Part shown: in pieces, positions 5,884 to 6,585 of the stretch
How positions within the stretch are numbered: position 1 is the stretch's first letter
Layout of the letters: every line of letters begins with the position of its first letter
DNA from: Azohydromonas lata NBRC 102462
GTDB lineage: Bacteria > Pseudomonadota > Gammaproteobacteria > Burkholderiales > Burkholderiaceae_C
DNA: 6,585 bases
Direction: 5' to 3'
Assembly (NCBI GenBank): GCA_945878385.1
Contig: CAMCTE010000153.1
Location: forward strand, 1 to 6,585
The notes under the pieces: model-generated
Databases searched by the model: none
What the model was told of the DNA's origin: nothing
What the model saw: the letters and a program-made list of their open reading frames with translations, nothing else
Translations under genes and position numbers: made by a program

Positions 5884-5910
5884 GAATCGACCCCAAAGCG
5901 GGTTTCTTGA
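5884..5910 (-). promoter_or_regulatory. Sigma-28-like promoter of the flgP-flgT operon
   Basis: On the minus strand, TCAAGAAA (5910-5903), an 11-bp spacer, and GTCGATTC (5891-5884). It shares TCAAG and GGGTCGAT, with the same spacing, with the flgM promoter in this window. That agreement is better support than the match to the E. coli consensus (4/8 and 5/8). The predicted start near 5877 leaves a leader of about 58 nt before flgP. Confidence 0.5.
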
Positions 5911-5914
5911 ACCC
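5900..5914. other. Inverted repeat overlapping the flgP -35 element
   Basis: GGGTT (5900-5904), 5-nt centre, AACCC (5910-5914). The dyad covers the TCAAG -35 box of the candidate flgP promoter, so it could be an operator. The arms are short and chance is possible. Confidence 0.25.
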
Positions 5915-5990
5915 ACCGGCGCCCCCTCTCAAGTGGGGAAAAAGTCACACAAATCGGGGCAATCCCTAGTCAGTCCGCAGGGGAAATTGA

Positions 5991-6018
5991 TTGACTTTGA
6001 TATTTTTGTAAGTAAATT
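5991..6018 (+). promoter_or_regulatory. Sigma-70-like promoter of the sigma-54 activator gene
   Basis: TTGACT (5991-5996; 5/6 match to TTGACA), a 16-bp spacer, and TAAATT (6013-6018; 4/6 match to TATAAT), in an AT-rich patch unlike the surrounding DNA. Start would be near 6025, giving a leader of about 25 nt before the GTG at 6050. Confidence 0.5.
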
Positions 6019-6049
6019 TGACCCCAAGCAATCATTTTTTTCATCTTTC

Positions 6050-6585
6050 GTGTCCACCACCACCCATCCCCTCATCGGCAGCGGCCCCACCATGGGTGCC
6101 TTGCGCCGCCTGATCGCCACCGTGGCCCGTTCCCAGGCCAATGTGCTGATCAGCGGGGAAAGCGGAACGGGCAAGGAGTTGATTGCCCGCGCCCTGCACG
6201 AAGGATCTGACCGCCGCAACGGCCGCTTTGTGGCCATCAACTGTGGCGCCATTCCGCGCGAATTGATCGAAAGTGAACTCTTTGGTCACCGCAAGGGTGC
6301 CTTCACGGGCGCCGTGGTCGACCGCGTGGGCCGCTTCGAGCAGGCACACGGCGGCACCATCTTCCTGGACGAAATCGGCGACCTGCCGCTTGAAATGCAG
6401 GTGAAGCTGTTGCGCGTGTTGCAAGAGCGCGTGGTGGACCCGGTGGGTTCCCTGCAGCCCACCCGCATTGATGTGCGCGTGATTGCCGCCACCCACCGCG
6501 ATCTGGAAGCTGAGGCGGAAGCCGGCCGCTTCCGCGAAGACCTGTACTACCGTTTGAATGTGCTGCCGCTGTTGTCGCCGGCCCT
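6050..6585 (+). CDS. Sigma-54-dependent AAA+ transcriptional activator (N-terminal part, cut by window end)
   Basis: This is a bacterial enhancer-binding protein that hydrolyses ATP to open sigma-54 promoters. With the GTG start at 6050, the visible 178 residues hold PLIGSGPTM (7-15), Walker A GESGTGKE (36-43), ELFGHRKGAFTGA (76-88) with the sigma-54-contacting GAFTGA loop, Walker B TIFLDE (103-108), VRVIAATHRDL (142-152), where the usual ATN is ATH, and the arginine-finger region FREDLYYRLNVLPL (161-174). The AAA+ domain begins almost at the N-terminus, so there is no receiver or other sensory domain. The ATG at 6092 would cut off the conserved LIG motif and is too late. The frame stays open upstream, so an earlier start (TTG 5987, GTG 5933) is not excluded, but that stretch is AT-rich and not receiver-like. 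No Shine-Dalgarno is seen. Location suggests a flagellar regulator of the FlrC/FleR/LafK kind; the DNA-binding end lies outside the window. Confidence 0.88.
   Translation, partial: MSTTTHPLIGSGPTMGALRRLIATVARSQANVLISGESGTGKELIARALHEGSDRRNGRFVAINCGAIPRELIESELFGHRKGAFTGAVVDRVGRFEQAHGGTIFLDEIGDLPLEMQVKLLRVLQERVVDPVGSLQPTRIDVRVIAATHRDLEAEAEAGRFREDLYYRLNVLPLLSPA

Larger units (their letters stand above)
5820..6049. promoter_or_regulatory. Divergent intergenic region between flgP and the sigma-54 activator gene
   Basis: A 230-bp region. The flgP side is GC-rich and holds the ribosome binding site and sigma-28-like promoter on the minus strand. The other side (about 5985-6050) is distinctly AT-rich and holds the plus-strand sigma-70-like promoter. 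I see no RNA gene in it. Confidence 0.7.

Noticed and set aside
5923..5938. CCCC-N8-GGGG inverted repeat in the divergent intergenic region
   Set aside because: Four-base homopolymer arms with an internal mismatch are too weak to call an operator or terminator.
5929..5955. Plus-strand TCAAG at 5929 as a sigma-28 promoter for the activator gene
   Set aside because: No GTCGAT- or GCCGAT-like box at the required 11-bp spacing (the sequence there is CACAAATC).
4683..5969. 428-codon plus-strand open frame antisense to flgT and flgP
   Set aside because: It covers two well-supported genes on the other strand, is rich in Arg/Ser/Cys/His, and shows no recognisable domain. Long antisense frames are expected in GC-rich DNA.

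Overview
The window is a flagellar gene region from a GC-rich Gram-negative bacterium. A betaproteobacterium of the order Burkholderiales, probably Comamonadaceae-like, fits best. This rests on the combined flgA-flgM-flgN layout, the codon use, and the association of FlgT/FlgP-type genes with FliK-like and FlhB-C-like genes. The taxonomic call is inference from gene content and style; no search was run.

Left part, plus strand (19-1817): flgA (periplasmic P-ring chaperone), then flgM (anti-sigma-28 factor), then flgN (chaperone for the hook-filament junction proteins). A sigma-28 (FliA)-type promoter lies just after the flgA stop and would drive flgM-flgN separately from flgA. flgN ends tail to tail with the next operon, and the two stop codons overlap.

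Middle part, minus strand (read from 5819 down to 1814): a tight five-gene operon. In order it encodes an LPP20/FlgP-type lipoprotein, a FlgT-type periplasmic protein, a small exported LysM/FimV-like protein, a FliK-like hook-length/secretion-switch protein, and a short soluble homologue of the FlhB C-terminal domain that lacks the NPTH cleavage site. Genes 2/3, 3/4 and 4/5 each overlap by 4 bp (ATGA, GTGA, GTGA). Four of the five have a clear AGGAG ribosome binding site. A second sigma-28-like promoter precedes the operon. The gene set joins envelope-embedded parts around the basal body (outer-membrane lipoprotein, H-ring-type protein, probable peptidoglycan binder) with a spare copy of the export substrate-specificity switch.

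Right part, plus strand (6050 to the window end): the start of a sigma-54-dependent AAA+ activator with intact Walker A, GAFTGA and Walker B motifs. It seems to have no N-terminal receiver domain. A sigma-70-like promoter lies in the AT-rich part of the divergent intergenic region (5820-6049). The gene is cut by the window edge.

Together these genes cover several tiers of flagellar control and assembly: a sigma-54 activator (early/middle genes), sigma-28 and its antagonist (late genes), ring chaperoning, junction-protein chaperoning, rod/hook export switching and outer-ring stabilisation. There are no RNA genes, insertion sequences, CRISPR arrays or tRNAs that I can see.
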